From: Clonostachys chloroleuca | Taxonomy: Eukaryota > Ascomycota > Sordariomycetes > Hypocreales > Bionectriaceae | Length of the DNA: 64,000 nt | Direction of reading: 5' to 3' | Assembly: GCA_037952775.1 (NCBI GenBank) | Contig: JBANAY010000004.1 | Location: 6,882,001-6,946,000 of the forward strand | In this document: in pieces, positions 1 to 11,198 of the stretch | Numbering within the stretch: position 1 is the stretch's first letter | How the letters are laid out: each line of letters starts with the position of its first letter | Notes under the pieces: model-generated | Database searches by the model: none | Seen by the model: the letters and a program-made list of their open reading frames with translations, nothing else | Told to the model about the DNA's origin: nothing | Made by a program: the position numbers and the translations under genes

Positions 1-835
1 AATACGTACGTCAAGGTCATAAGATGCGAGACGGCCAAATACTTCAACGAGTAATGGCGCGTATGAGTACGGCGGGCCAGCACGAATCACACAGGCATCA
101 GTGTTTCATATCATCCTACTGGCGGAGAGCCAGGGAGGTTGGGAAGGGGAAGCTGACTCCCAGCGAGAGAACGCTGTACTCTCGAGAGGTCAGTCTGCGT
201 ACGTGAACCCGTGCTCATGCATCCGAAATCAAAGCCCAGGCGCACAGACAGCTTGTTTAACCATAAGCAATGCCACTTTTTTCACCACGACGCTGTCTAC
301 CTTGGTTGTTTTGATTCCAGTCAAGTATGCTGCTCTACATATTGTGGCATGCCAGATTTTCTCATTTCAAGTTTATAGCCACTAGCTAACTAGAAATCCG
401 TCCGCTTCGTTTTCATCATCTAAAGGACGGTGAGACAGATAAAAAGTAACCACCATCAGGATGTACATATGCTACTCCTCTCTCTTTCGCCACCAGATGT
501 CGTCTCAACACAAAATCACGCATCCCCCAGTCTTCCCCGCACTAGTACTGGGTTATTTGCGCCCCTCCCCGCAATCCTGGCATAAACCTGTCTGGAACCG
601 AGCAGGCCCTGCTCCGGTTCATTACCCTTTGGGGCTAGGACTACCTGGGGTGCATGGAGACTCTACAACGACGGCGCGAGACGGCGCGTGAACCCTAGTT
701 ACGAGCGTCACCGTTGCTTGTTGGATGGGGGAAAATAACACTCATACTGAAGTTGGAACGCACTTGTGTTCTCAGCTGCTTGAGCGCCAAGGCCTGGTGT
801 GGCCAAGGTTCATTGATTTACCATTTTGGGCCATA

Positions 836-891
836 TTTACACAACGACTATCCATGTTTACACAACGACTATCCATGTTTACACAACGACT
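836..891. repeat. 21-bp tandem repeat, about 2.7 copies
   Basis: The unit starting TTTACACAACGACTATCCAT (21 bp) occurs at 836-856 and 857-877, followed by a partial third copy to about 891. It lies 180-235 bp upstream of the dextranase start codon. The copies are almost identical, which suggests recent duplication. Function is unknown; it could be repeated regulator sites or simple slippage. Confidence 0.85.
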
Positions 892-927
892 AGCCAACAC
901 GTTGAGGGGCAGTTGGTATCGTGACTA

Positions 928-939
928 TCTCGGCCGAGA
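928..939. promoter_or_regulatory. 12-bp palindrome with CGG/CCG, candidate Zn2Cys6 site
   Basis: TCTCGGCCGAGA is a perfect palindrome 132 bp upstream of the dextranase ATG. It contains abutting CGG and CCG triplets, the half-sites recognised by Zn2Cys6 regulators. Such a regulator is encoded at 8974. The link is inference from motif and position only. Confidence 0.3.
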
Positions 940-1070
940 AATCAAACTACTTAAAAATCGTCTGGGGGCCGCACATATCTCCTAGAGTCTTCATCCTTCA
1001 ATTCCAACCAGATCTTGATTTCTCTATTATAGTGGAACCTAAAGAATCTTCATCTCTACAAGCTTCAAGC

Positions 1071-2888
1071 ATGCGCTGCGGAGCCCTCGTCGTGCTGGCA
1101 GTCTCGCTGCAAGCGATCGGCTCTCTAGGTGGTGTCGTTGCACCCAAAAGGGACGGTCAAGCCTTACGCACTTGGTGGCACAACAAGTCCAGGATAAACA
1201 CCAGCGGTCCCGTGGCAGCCGACGAAGTCCGCCAATCCGCCAAGTACGACGTTTCTGTGAGCCTCGCAGGGAAGCAGGACTGGCGAGACTCGTTTGTGTA
1301 CGAGACAATCCCGAGAAACGGAAATGGCAGGATGTACGACCCGGCCAACCCAGGCCAGGAGTACAACCTAGCTGACGGGGATGGCATTTCCGTCGAGGTG
1401 GATGCCGGCATCAACATGGCGTGGACGCAATTCGAATACACCGAGGCTGTCGAGGTCCGCATCACCTCCAAGGACGGTTCCTCCCTGGGACCGACCTCCA
1501 ACGTTGTGATCCGCCCAACAGAAATCCGTTACACCATCAGCAGCCCCGACTCCAAGACAGTCATCATCAAGGTCCCATACGACGCCGCCGGCCGGAGGTT
1601 CTCTGTCGAGTTCCAGAACGACCTCTTCGCGTACCGGTCTGACGGCGAGTCGTACATTCAGAGTGGCGGTCTTCTTGTGAGCGAGGAGCCGAGGAATGCG
1701 CTCGTCATCTTTGCGAGCGCCCCCATCCCTCAAAGTCTCATTCCATCCAAGACCTGTTCCGACGTGCAGATCCTCAAGCCCGGGAAAATCACCGACTCCA
1801 CAATCCAGGCAAAGCCGACAGTCTACTTCGAGGCTGGGGTTTACTGGGTCGAGAAGGATGGCCGTCTCGGCAAGAGCCACATCAAGCTTGACCCCAATAC
1901 GCACTTCGTCTACATGGAGCCGGGAACCTACATCAAGGGTGCCTTTGAGTATACTACTTCCAAGGACTTCTTCACCGTCGGCCATGGCGTGGTGTCGGGC
2001 GAGAACTATGCCTACATGGCCAACACGGCCAGGAACTACGTGGCGGAGAAGGACGACCGGACGAGTCTGCGAATCTTCTCGCACGGGTCTGTCAACGACA
2101 ATCAGAAGTGGACCGCGGTCGGGCCGACTGTCAACGCACCGCCCTTCAACACCGTCGACCTCTTCCCCAGGAACCATACCCCGCATGAGGAGGACAACAA
2201 GGTGCTGAGCGACATCTCCGACTACAAGCAAGTGGGTGCCTTCTACTTCCAGACTGATGGCCCACAGATCTATGCCGGAACCACAAAGGACTGCTTCTGG
2301 CACGTCAACGACGACGCCATCAAGCTGTACCACAGCAACGCGCAGGTGCGCGACATCACCATCTGGAAGTGCCACAACGATCCGGTGATTCAGATGGGCT
2401 GGAAGCCTCGTGGCGTCACCAACGTCGAGGTCAGCCGGCTCAGGGTCATCCACACTCGGTGGTTCAAGAGCGAGACAGTCGTCCCTTCTGCCATCATCGG
2501 AGCGTCCCCGTACTACGCGGACCCCAAGGTGGTCGATGCCGGAAGGACAATCCGGGCCACCATCTCGGACCTCACCTGCGAAGGCAGCTGCCCGGCACTT
2601 ATCCGCATCGCCCCCCTCCAGAACTATGATTTGACGATCAGAAATGTCAAATATGACAATCTACTAAAATCCGCCGATCCCAAACTTGGGCAGAGTCTCG
2701 TCGGGATGAGTATAAGTGGCAACGAAAACTCCTATACGCCTGGGCAGGAGAAGCTCAATTTTGGCATGAAACTCGAGAACTGGCAGATCGGCGGTAACAA
2801 GGTCACCTCGAGCAATTGGCAGGCTGATCAGCTAGGCCAGTTAAATATTCACCCTGACTACTGGGGTGACTGGAGTATTATAGCCTGA
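1071..2888 (+). CDS. Secreted GH49 dextranase (endo-alpha-1,6-glucanase)
   Basis: Single-exon gene of 605 aa, matching the size of fungal GH49 dextranases. I chose the ATG at 1071 because it begins a classic signal peptide (MRCGALVVLAVSLQAIGSLG). The frame stays open upstream to 921 but that extension is not secretory. The mature protein starts with the GH49 N-terminal beta-sandwich (TWWHNKSRINTSGPVA), followed by the right-handed parallel beta-helix. The GH49 active-site block is present: D396 in TDGP and D414-D415 in HVNDDAIK, then the conserved CHNDPVIQMGW. It cleaves internal alpha-1,6 bonds of dextran outside the cell, giving isomaltose and isomalto-oligosaccharides. Isopullulanase is the alternative within GH49, but the block from HVNDDAIK onward is the dextranase type. 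A permease, regulator and GH13 enzyme nearby could use the products. Confidence 0.93.
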   Translation: MRCGALVVLAVSLQAIGSLGGVVAPKRDGQALRTWWHNKSRINTSGPVAADEVRQSAKYDVSVSLAGKQDWRDSFVYETIPRNGNGRMYDPANPGQEYNLADGDGISVEVDAGINMAWTQFEYTEAVEVRITSKDGSSLGPTSNVVIRPTEIRYTISSPDSKTVIIKVPYDAAGRRFSVEFQNDLFAYRSDGESYIQSGGLLVSEEPRNALVIFASAPIPQSLIPSKTCSDVQILKPGKITDSTIQAKPTVYFEAGVYWVEKDGRLGKSHIKLDPNTHFVYMEPGTYIKGAFEYTTSKDFFTVGHGVVSGENYAYMANTARNYVAEKDDRTSLRIFSHGSVNDNQKWTAVGPTVNAPPFNTVDLFPRNHTPHEEDNKVLSDISDYKQVGAFYFQTDGPQIYAGTTKDCFWHVNDDAIKLYHSNAQVRDITIWKCHNDPVIQMGWKPRGVTNVEVSRLRVIHTRWFKSETVVPSAIIGASPYYADPKVVDAGRTIRATISDLTCEGSCPALIRIAPLQNYDLTIRNVKYDNLLKSADPKLGQSLVGMSISGNENSYTPGQEKLNFGMKLENWQIGGNKVTSSNWQADQLGQLNIHPDYWGDWSIIA

Positions 2889-3884
2889 TTATCAGACCAT
2901 GGGAGAGTGATAGGCAGCCGTTCTGGCATGGGGGAATTATGGACTCGCCTGAAAGCGTCAATTCACCTTCTTTTCAGGGGATGGAGGGGTAGGAACCCAC
3001 CACTAAACCTCTTTTTTTCTCCTTTCTTGTTCTGATTTCATAGGCAGACAGGAAAGCCATCTGATATAGTTGTGATTTATGCTTCTTATAAAGGTAGGAG
3101 GAAATACGGGGCCTATAATAGCTATCGAGAATACGAAGTATAGTTTTCCCCGTAAAACCTTCATTTGTCTTTTGCACCGAGAAGGAAGTGGATGGGTACG
3201 CAGGAGGTGGGCACTCTGGCAGCTACTAAGGAGCAAGGCAATTGCTAACGTGAAGGTAGGCGCATGTGCGTGACTGTATTAATCTCTGAGCCTGTTAGCG
3301 TTCCTGGGATCGGTGAGAATCACTTATAACGGTCAGGCGTCACGTGCGTTCCCAATAGGGGGCTTTCCTGCAAACTCTAGGGTAAATACAAACTGGTTCC
3401 TGATATTGAGCATGTATATCTAACCCACCAAAGCTTCTGATTGTTCGACCACATAGCTAGGTCTACATAGTGATTTCTCGCTGTGGATGAGCCATCATTC
3501 ATATTAGGAGTAAAACGTTCCATGAGAGATCTTAGGAATCAACGCTCATGCAGACAAGCCCAAGGCGCAATGTGCGGTCCTAAGTTATAATTGCCTGCCA
3601 GATACTCTGCTTAATATAAGATATTTTGACTGGAAACTAAACTAGGACTTTCTCTTAGGATAGGTGTAGAAACTGTTTCTGATAGCTTCTGGCATTCGTC
3701 ATAATAACTAAACTAAGACTAGCTAGCGAATGTTACCAAAAGTTATTAACTAACTGCCTGGCCCCCTGCCGGCACACAAAAAGGGAAGAAGACAAAGAGG
3801 GCCCCGCTGCATTCCGAGGATATTTCTCCAAAGCCTGGCCGCAATAGGTGTTGACGGGGTCAACTGGATAGGGCACTTGCCATG
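2889..3884. other. Intergenic, no gene seen
   Basis: About 1 kb between the convergent ends of the dextranase and permease genes. Short open frames near 3000-3270 resemble no family I know. I see no tRNA, repeat or relic. Confidence 0.5.
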
Positions 3885-5644
3885 CTACTCCTCTTTCTCA
3901 GCCATCTTTTCGCCTTGCACCGAGAATGGGTTGATCTTAGTGTGCCTAAACTTCCTTGCAGGAACCTTGGCTTCGAATAAGATATCCAGTTCGCCAAAAG
4001 TCCGACCCTTGGGCTCCGGTAGTCTAAAGAATGCCCAGCAGGCACTGCAGAAGCAGAGTCCAGCCCAGAAGAAACCAGCCTTGCCGGCCCAGTCCCACTC
4101 GGTCGGGTTCAGCATGTATGGGATGATTACGCCATTGACGATACTCAAGATATTGTACAGGTTACGGGCGAGGACAATGGTCTTGTTGCGCAGGCGAGTG
4201 GAGGGCATCTCTGAGACCAGGGAGTAGCAGACAGGGCCTACGGTGGCGTCGTATACGAATGTGTAGACGAGGAGGACAGACCCCGTGGCCCATGACGCGG
4301 CAACGTTGTTACCTCGAGCGGCGCCGGGCGCGAGGGAGATGAAGCCAACAACCATCAACAGGACGAAGAGGGAGAAGAGGCCGACGATGTAGAGGCGACG
4401 GCGCCCAAAGTGCGTCATGAGTACCCAGGACAACAGGGTGCCGAAGAAGCCGAGGCCGTACTGGGCCAGAGACATATTAAAGGACTGGTGCTCGGGGAGG
4501 CCGGCGGCCTTGTAGAAATACGTCGAGTAGGCCATCAGCCCAGCTCCGCACAGATTTTGGACAGCCCAGGTCAGGCACGTAATCTCAGTACGCCTCAGGT
4601 CGATGCCGGTGAAGCAATCGGTATAGTGCATGCCGGCCGAGATCTCCTTCTCCAGTTCGTTTGTGTGCGAGATCATGGCAATGGTCTCATCGACGTTGAA
4701 CTCTACAGACGAGTCCTTAGACGCGAGGCGTCCAAGGGCTCTCTTAGCCTCAGCTACCTGACCTGTCCTTACTAGCCACCATGGGGATTCCGGAGCGAGA
4801 AAGACGCCAACAGCTATCGGGACGGGCCAGATCCATTGCAGAGCAAAGGGGACGCGGTATCCCCACTCGTCAGTGCGGTCCAACATACCGCGCAGGACGG
4901 CCGAGCCAAGAATCTGCCCAATGACCCAGCACAGATTGACATAGGTTGTAAGATAGGCCCGAAGTACCACAGGGCACACCTCGGCTGCGTATGTGACGGC
5001 CAGGGTCTGGAAGATGCCGAGGGGTACGCCAATGCAGAGCTCGCCAACCAGGAGGACCGGCTTCGACGGCGCAAAGAAAAGGACGAAGATGGACAGAGTC
5101 GTTGCGAAAAGGGCGCCGAGCATCGTCTTACGGTAGCCCAGATGTTCGGAAATGAAACCGTTCATAAAGAGGCCGATGATCTGACCGACATTCATCGCGT
5201 TCGAGATACCGGCTTGCCACTAAGTATTCGGTTATTATCATTGCAACAGGGCCTGATTCCGTTCGAGGTAAAAGCCGACGGATGAGCGCAAGGGTAAAGT
5301 GGGACAGAACTTACAGCACCAGGGAGCTCATAGCTCCCGTCCGGCTGCAGATTGCCATACTTCTCGCGGAAGGTAGGGTATGCATAGAAGCTGCCCATGA
5401 GCACCACGTCATATCCTTCCATGATGATCACCGTGGAGAAGAGGAGGCTCCAGCCAATGGCCTTGGGATAGAGCTTGAGGCCCTGCCAGAGGGTCATGTT
5501 ATGCTCCTTGGCGGTAGCGGCTTGGGCATCGGCCGCCCTCTGTATGTCTTCGGGCTTGTCGAGGCGATTATGATGCTCTATAGCGAAAGCGGGCAGCTCA
5601 GCGTGAACAGCGCTGGCATATTCGACCTGATTTTCGGGGGCCAT
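3885..5644 (-). CDS. MAL-type MFS alpha-glucoside permease
   Basis: Two exons, 5644-5315 and 5219-3885, joined in phase 0 across a 95-nt intron (donor GTAAGT, acceptor TTAG), give 554 aa. The join reads ELPGA/WQAGISNAMNVGQIIG, which is how the maltose permease branch of the sugar porter family runs at this point. Twelve membrane segments are expected. Visible signatures include GRRRLYIVG after the sixth loop region, PESPWWLV at the end of TM6 and EPKGRTF after TM12. The long N-terminal cytosolic tail (about 60 residues) is also typical of maltose/alpha-glucoside proton symporters. Placed between a dextranase and a GH13 alpha-glucosidase, it plausibly imports isomaltose, maltose or short isomalto-oligosaccharides. 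The exact substrate cannot be read from sequence. Confidence 0.9.
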
Positions 5645-6548
5645 GGCGGCTGGCTAACGTACTCGTGCGTTTGGGGTTGTGAGGGATAGACGTGTCGTCG
5701 TATGTGATCGGAACGAGCTGTTGCTGCGGGCTACCGCTGAGAAGAAGACTTGTTCATTCGAAAGGCTGGAAGATAAGGATTCTGCCGAAGTGACAGGCTC
5801 TGGCTTTATGAGAAAAGCTACGATATTCGTTGCCACCGAAGGCAACGACGAAAGCTAGCTGATTATGGAAATGGAAAAAGGGGGCCGTTCTGGGGGTTCT
5901 GGGGATTTCTGGGGGCGGAAACTGGAATTCCTGGGGACCTATCGGGACATTACGGCTCTTAGTTAGCAACCTCAGTAGACGCAAGCTAACGAATACTAAC
6001 TAGCAGACGTGGGGTAACGGGCATTTACCGCATACGGTAAATGCACGTAGGCCCTGGTGCCCCGATTCTCCGCATGCCATGTTTCCCCAGCGGCGCAAAA
6101 CTTGGAGTCATCCGTTGGTTTGGGACACAAATGCGAGCCCAAACTGGGAATAATCACAGTCTTTTCTCCCGGTGTAATCCTGCACACCAGCGAGCTCAGG
6201 ATCGGACTCGGACGAACCTCCAGAACCTTCGCCCGGTCCAGATGATAACATTCCACCGCTTGCTACTGTTAAATTTGGCCTTTCACAAGTCAATTTTCTC
6301 CACCCTGTTTTCCTCCAGAGATAAAGGCCTGCTAGTCCCAGTTTTTATTCACGAGCCATAATAGATCCTTCTTTCTCAGACCTTGTAAACTATTTGCGTT
6401 TTTGGGAGAAGGGTGAAATCGAGGGGTCAAAGCGAACGACTTCTAAGAGACAAAATGTAGAAAAGGCGTCACATATCACAAGAATACCCGAGTCATGCTG
6501 CTATGAACACTCGAACGGACGAAAAGTATTCTCAACCAAAGTTTACAT
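5645..6548. other. Permease upstream region with a CCG-N4-CGG hairpin
   Basis: No supportable gene. It holds the permease promoter and a perfect inverted repeat at 6021-6044. The stretch 5880-5930 is rich in GGGG runs on the plus strand. Confidence 0.5.
6021..6044. promoter_or_regulatory. Perfect 10-bp inverted repeat, CCG-N4-CGG core
   Basis: GCATTTACCG and its exact complement CGGTAAATGC flank CATA. The core CCGCATACGG is an inverted pair of CCG/CGG triplets spaced by 4 nt, a known geometry for Zn2Cys6 homodimers. It lies about 380 bp upstream of the permease start codon. The nearest intact regulator is at 8974. Function is inferred. Confidence 0.4.
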
Positions 6549-7976
6549 TTATGGAAGCACCGGTCTTAAGGCTCTGTTCGTTTGAGGTGCAGAGGGTCCT
6601 GCCGCCTTCACTGCCCATCCCATCAAGCACTTCCATCCCATCTGATTCGATTCGCATTCGTTGCAGATCTGGGCTTGGAGATTTCGAGCCTGTACGTCAC
6701 CAGACATGTACCGCGGTGACCGGGGATGCAGCCTATGGATCTCGACACTGGGAGACCTGTCTACCCGAGGCGAGGCTCTCCTGTTTCCTCTCTGATCAAA
6801 TAACTTGCATAGGATGAAGAGCTGGAAGTTTGTCGTTATACATTTTCCTTGTTGAAAACCGGCCTCCTCCAGTATGTGACCGAATTCTTCCGTCGAGATA
6901 CCGTGATCGAAACGCGGCAAGTGGCTGTAATGGGCCCAGGACTTGTTCAAGCGACATCTCGCCAGTCTAATCACCTAGCAAAGTCTTGAAGTTCTTCATA
7001 TCACATAAACGACAGAACATATATGCTTTGTACGTACCGTGCTATCCTCCATCTTGTGACCCTACACCTCCTCGAGGAAGTGCTCAATATCTGTAGTAAG
7101 GGGCCCGGCCTTCATGAGCCCATCTTGGAAGAAGATGTACTCTAAGCGGCCGCTGGGCACCAGGAGGCGGTGGCGATCGACGAGGCAATCTCTCATACCT
7201 TTCAGTTCTTGATTGTGGGCTATGTCAGTGCCCGAGAGTCTGTATTGAACTACTTTGTGCAAGGGCCGTACAGATACTATATCGAGACAGGCATCCGGAT
7301 ACTGGAGGGATGCGAGACTGTTTTGTCGCATGGACGGCGTAGTCGCAGAGTTCGGAATCGCGGAGTTTCCCCCTGAGAGGCTCTAGAATGGTTTTTTGGA
7401 CGCTGCAACCATTTTTGTGGCCAAGGATGTGGTATAAGGATCTGTGACGTGACGGGGTGGTAGGTGAGTCGCCGTCATGTTTCACAATGTTTCTCAGGCT
7501 CAGGCGTACCTGCCTCAAGCCCACCAAGATCCAATATTCGTACCGGGCCGCCATTTGATCCCCATGCTGAGACAAGAGACTTCGGTGTCATCAAGGCACT
7601 AGTTGAGTCCAGCTTGCCAACTTGAGAAGATCAAGGAAAAACTCTTGGCCTAGAGGAGTGGCGAGAACCTCTGCACATGCGCGAAAGGCCCCCGTGGCAG
7701 GAAATAACGGTGTCGAAAACGCAAGGAACTTGGCCCATCCCCAGCTAAACTCGGCTGAGGGCACGAACTGGCTAAGGAGACAACGCGGGTGCTTTGCAGC
7801 GTTTCTTCATTGGCCTCTGTGACTCGAAATGCGGTATCTATGGGACTCTGAGGGTTGGTTGGGCCAGGCTTGAGGTCAGGGTTTTGCTCCTGCCGGTGCT
7901 CCTGGCGTGCTTCGGTTCTTGGGCTCGGAGAGGCCAAGTTGCTGTGGCTCGCCATGTTCTTGATCCGACTTTTCAT
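6549..7976 (-). pseudogene. Decayed SAM-dependent methyltransferase relic
   Basis: Several overlapping minus-strand frames (7976-7650, 7575-7225, 7331-7062, 6974-6549) each hold plausible coding sequence but cannot be joined into one frame. The clearest piece is 7331-7062. It reads YPDACLDIVSVRPLHKVVQY, then RLLVPSGRLEYIFFQDGL and AGPLTTDIEHFLEE, like the segment after motif I of fungal class I methyltransferases, where the line is usually L-x-PGGRLEY. The piece at 6974-6549 (FDHGISTEEFGHILEEAGF) fits the C-terminal part. No start codon or clean splice set restores the gene. A shared origin of all four pieces is inference. It sits between the permease and the regulator and has no evident role in sugar use. 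Confidence 0.4.
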
Positions 7977-8973
7977 TTGCTTTTCTCGTCCCGTTGACTA
8001 CCTGATAATGTTCACCTGGCGCTCATACTCTGCTATAGGGTCCTCGAGCGTCTCGGCCCTACCGATAGATCCTACTAGTAAGAGAGGAAGCGCCATTTTG
8101 GCTTATCAAATAGTAATCATGAAGCAGCTCCACCTCGCAACCAGTAACCGCCAAGACAGCAACAGGAGCAGCGGTACATGATTCTGAAATAAGATAGAAT
8201 TTAGGTTTGCTCTGTGACTCGGATGGGTAGCTACCTTGCCTATAGTAAAGCCAGAGGATACACGCCAGGCCTAAACCCCCGCAAGTGTCCCCAACTGGTG
8301 GTAGCGGTCTGGGGAAGATTCTTCATGTATGCCTTCGAACCAAACGGATGGCCGTGCAACCCGCATGTCTGTCCATATCTGCTGGGAAGCTGTGGAAAAG
8401 ACATCCACCATCCGCGGAAGAACACATCGTCGATTCACCACGACCACTGGCGAACTGGCCCCGCCCACTAATGTGTGGCTTGGTACTAGCCATAGCCGCT
8501 AGTGGAACTTTACAGCTTCTGTGGCCTCGACTCGGCCATTTACCGAGTGAAGTAAGGCGTAGCCCACCGCTGTGTCGGTGTGCTGGGCACCATAGATGAG
8601 CTGATTCCCAATCTCGCCATATGCCATACATGCAATGTCATCGTTGGGGGACCTTTTTCGGCGCAAAAGGAGACATCCAAAGGCAGATCCGAGCCGCGCC
8701 ATTAACGCCGAGCCAAATCTGGCCCAAGCGTCCAAAGCTTGTTGATTTTTTTGGTCTAGTAGATCAGTAGATGCCCCCTCCCCTTTGTGGAGTTTAGGCG
8801 AGAATATGTCTGTAGAATCCTCGAACCAGACCCTTCCCCGCTTAGAAAGGCACGATGCCAATTACCTCAGTCAGACATGCGCGATATCTCGGACAACTGC
8901 ACACTCCAGTTTCCATCACCCGCTTATCGCCCGTTACATGAACACATTCCTCCTTGGGCTTTAATACCCTTCA
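7977..8973. other. Regulator upstream region, no gene seen
   Basis: About 1 kb upstream of the Zn2Cys6 gene at 8974. Short frames on both strands (for example 8861-8499 minus) show no recognisable motif. Confidence 0.5.
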
Positions 8974-11198
8974 ATGTCCACCCTCAAACTCTACCATGAC
9001 AAGCTCGGCGGAGCGCTGTATCCAGCGCCACATCGAGCATGCGACCAGTGCCGGCGGAGAAGGCTAAAGTGTGACCGGGGAAAGCCTTGCATGTGCTGCA
9101 AGAAATCGGTTGTGGAATGCTCGTATAGCTCTGCTCCCAAGCCTAGAGGCCGTCGGCCACGACTTCGCCCTCAAGAAGCAGCATCGCCTGCGTCGTCAAA
9201 GACTCCCGAAACAACCTCCGACGTAATACCGCCAGTACAGGAACACGTCTTTCCAGGTCGGCGCAGTGAAATAGCCCAGTCTCAACAGCTAGAGCATATT
9301 GATGAGTCTTCCGCCAATGGTTGGGCAGGCGTGGAGCTTGAGGAGCCCTCCATCGGCTGGCAGAGCCTGCCATCGATACTCTCGGCAGAGACGGAGTGGT
9401 CCAGGAGTCTTGAGTGGCTGCAAACATCAAGCTGTGAGGAAACATCGCCGAGCAACGGTAGTCTCGCCGATAGCCAGCCTCATGGTCATATCGAGGCTCT
9501 CATAGCCAACGATACTGCTACATCAGAACAGTCACCCCCGAGCGAGCCCTGTGGATGGGTCACTAGTGACACGGCATTCGTCATCCCGCCTTGCTTCTCA
9601 CCTTTCCTTCCTTACATAGAGATATTTTTCGAACGGCTCTACCCTGTATTTCCGGTCCTTGACAAGGAATGTGTAATGAAGTTTCTGCAGTCGGAGGACT
9701 CAGAAGAGCCGCTTCCAACTGGATTCCATCCGTTCTTGTTTGCTCTCTCAGCGGCTGTGATTGTCCAGCTCAACACCTCAGATATCGAGGCGTCTCAACC
9801 TTCACTTATTGGCAGCCTACCCAATGTGGCTTATGCCCCGCCGCAGACTCCCTTAGCACAATTCTTCGTGTCCCAATGCCTGCAGATGCGCCAGACACAG
9901 GACTTTATCGAGAAAGCCAACGAATGGACGGTCCTCACATCTTTCTTTCTGTTCTCGTACTATGGAAATCTCGACCAGAGTCGTTCGGCATGGTACTACC
10001 TCAGAGAAGCAATCGGCTTTGCCCAGGCGCTCGGATTGGACAAGGCCGAGTGTTACGGCGGCATGGACTCGAGAACGGCCCAACAACGCCGGAGGCTATT
10101 CTGGCTCCTCTTCATCAGTGAAAGGTTGGTATACGGTACCCTCTTCGGGCAATAGATATTGGGGAATGATAACAAAGATATTCTGCTAACACAGCTTTTC
10201 TTAATCCACAAAGAGCCTATTCCCTTCAACAGCGGAGGAAATCCGTCCTCAGACCCTCCATAGACCTACCTCGCGTTTTCGAATCGGAATGTCCTAAACT
10301 TATATTCGGATTTGTGGCCCTAGCCAAGGTCTTCTCAACGGTCGATGAGGAGTTCATAGACGCCTGGGTAGACCAGGCCGGTACGGACCATAGCAACGGC
10401 CCCCCTGGCGCAAGTCGACATATGTCCAAGTTCCTTGACCCGAGCTGTACTGCCGGCACGGTATCACCGTCTGAGATCGATGAGATACAGCGTCTGGACA
10501 TTTCCGTGACTCAGCAGTGGCTACGGGTATTGACTTGTCAGTTGAATATCCGTCGTTCATTACGACATTCATCGAGCACCGACTCCCGAACCACCTATGC
10601 CTCTTATTCGCAGTATGTTGCTGAGAGTGCGAGAAATCTGCTACACACCATCACGGCTGCTAGCCCAAAATGCCTAGAGGCCCATGGTATCGGTATGGTG
10701 CGTATCACTATTTACTTGCCTCTACCCTCATCTCGAAGGTGTGGACATCACACAGTCTTCCTGGGGAACTGCACTGACCTGTTACAGGAGCAAAAGGTCT
10801 CAGATGTTGCGACGTGTTTATGTGATGTTCTGATGAGCGTCAGCACCAACCGCTTTTCCACCGACCTATTCTCCGCTACTGACTTTCTCCGCCAGTTCAT
10901 GGTCTTCTTGGCCGGCTTCCGCAACCACGAGTCGCAATACCTTGAGCCCCTTGCCCGGAGGGCTAGCATGGCTCTTGTGCCAAGAATTCATCCCCGACCA
11001 TTTCCCAAGGCGGCGAGCGGAGCGGCGAGTAATCCTAGATTGGCGGAGATGGAGATGGAGATGCAGGGGAGCCAGTACGACCAAGAAAAGGAGAGTGCTT
11101 CTATTACCGGCGGGTACCTATTTGACTCGTTCCCACCCCTAGGCACTGATCTCTGGTCTAGTAACCAAGGCGAAAATCCGAGCGCCGCGCAGCTATAA
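8974..11198 (+). CDS. Zn2Cys6 transcription activator, maltose-activator-like
   Basis: Exons 8974-10124, 10214-10697 and 10788-11198 give 681 aa. The first intron (89 nt) is required because the frame stops soon after 10140; the splice restores FISERAYSLQQRRKSVLRP. The second (10698-10787, 90 nt, GTGCGT..TTACAG) is in frame. I splice it because AHGIGM/EQKVSDVATCLCDV continues like related proteins. The zinc cluster is C23, C26, C33, C39, C42 and C49, followed by a basic stretch PRGRRPRLRP. The fungal-specific middle homology region begins near FLPYIEIFFERLYPVFPVL. The QQRRK block followed by a 'QWL...CQLN' region resembles fungal regulators of maltose and related sugars. It is the likely regulator of the dextranase, permease and GH13 genes, though this is inferred from neighbourhood only. 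Confidence 0.85.

Larger units (their letters stand above)
1..1070. other. Intergenic / dextranase upstream region
   Basis: No supportable gene. Small open frames here lack any recognisable protein. The proximal part (about 640-1070) is the presumed dextranase promoter. It holds a 21-bp tandem repeat (836-891), a 12-bp CGG/CCG palindrome (928-939), paired CGG triplets at 672-674 and 682-684, and two matches to the CreA-type SYGGRG consensus (567-572 reverse, 645-650 forward). Confidence 0.5.

Noticed and set aside
921..1070. 50-codon N-terminal extension of the dextranase frame
   Set aside because: It contains the palindromic promoter element, encodes no signal peptide and puts a perfectly good signal peptide in mid-protein.
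1368..2453. 361-codon open frame antisense to the dextranase
   Set aside because: It mirrors codon bias of the sense gene, has no family motifs and covers the GH49 catalytic block, so it is a shadow.
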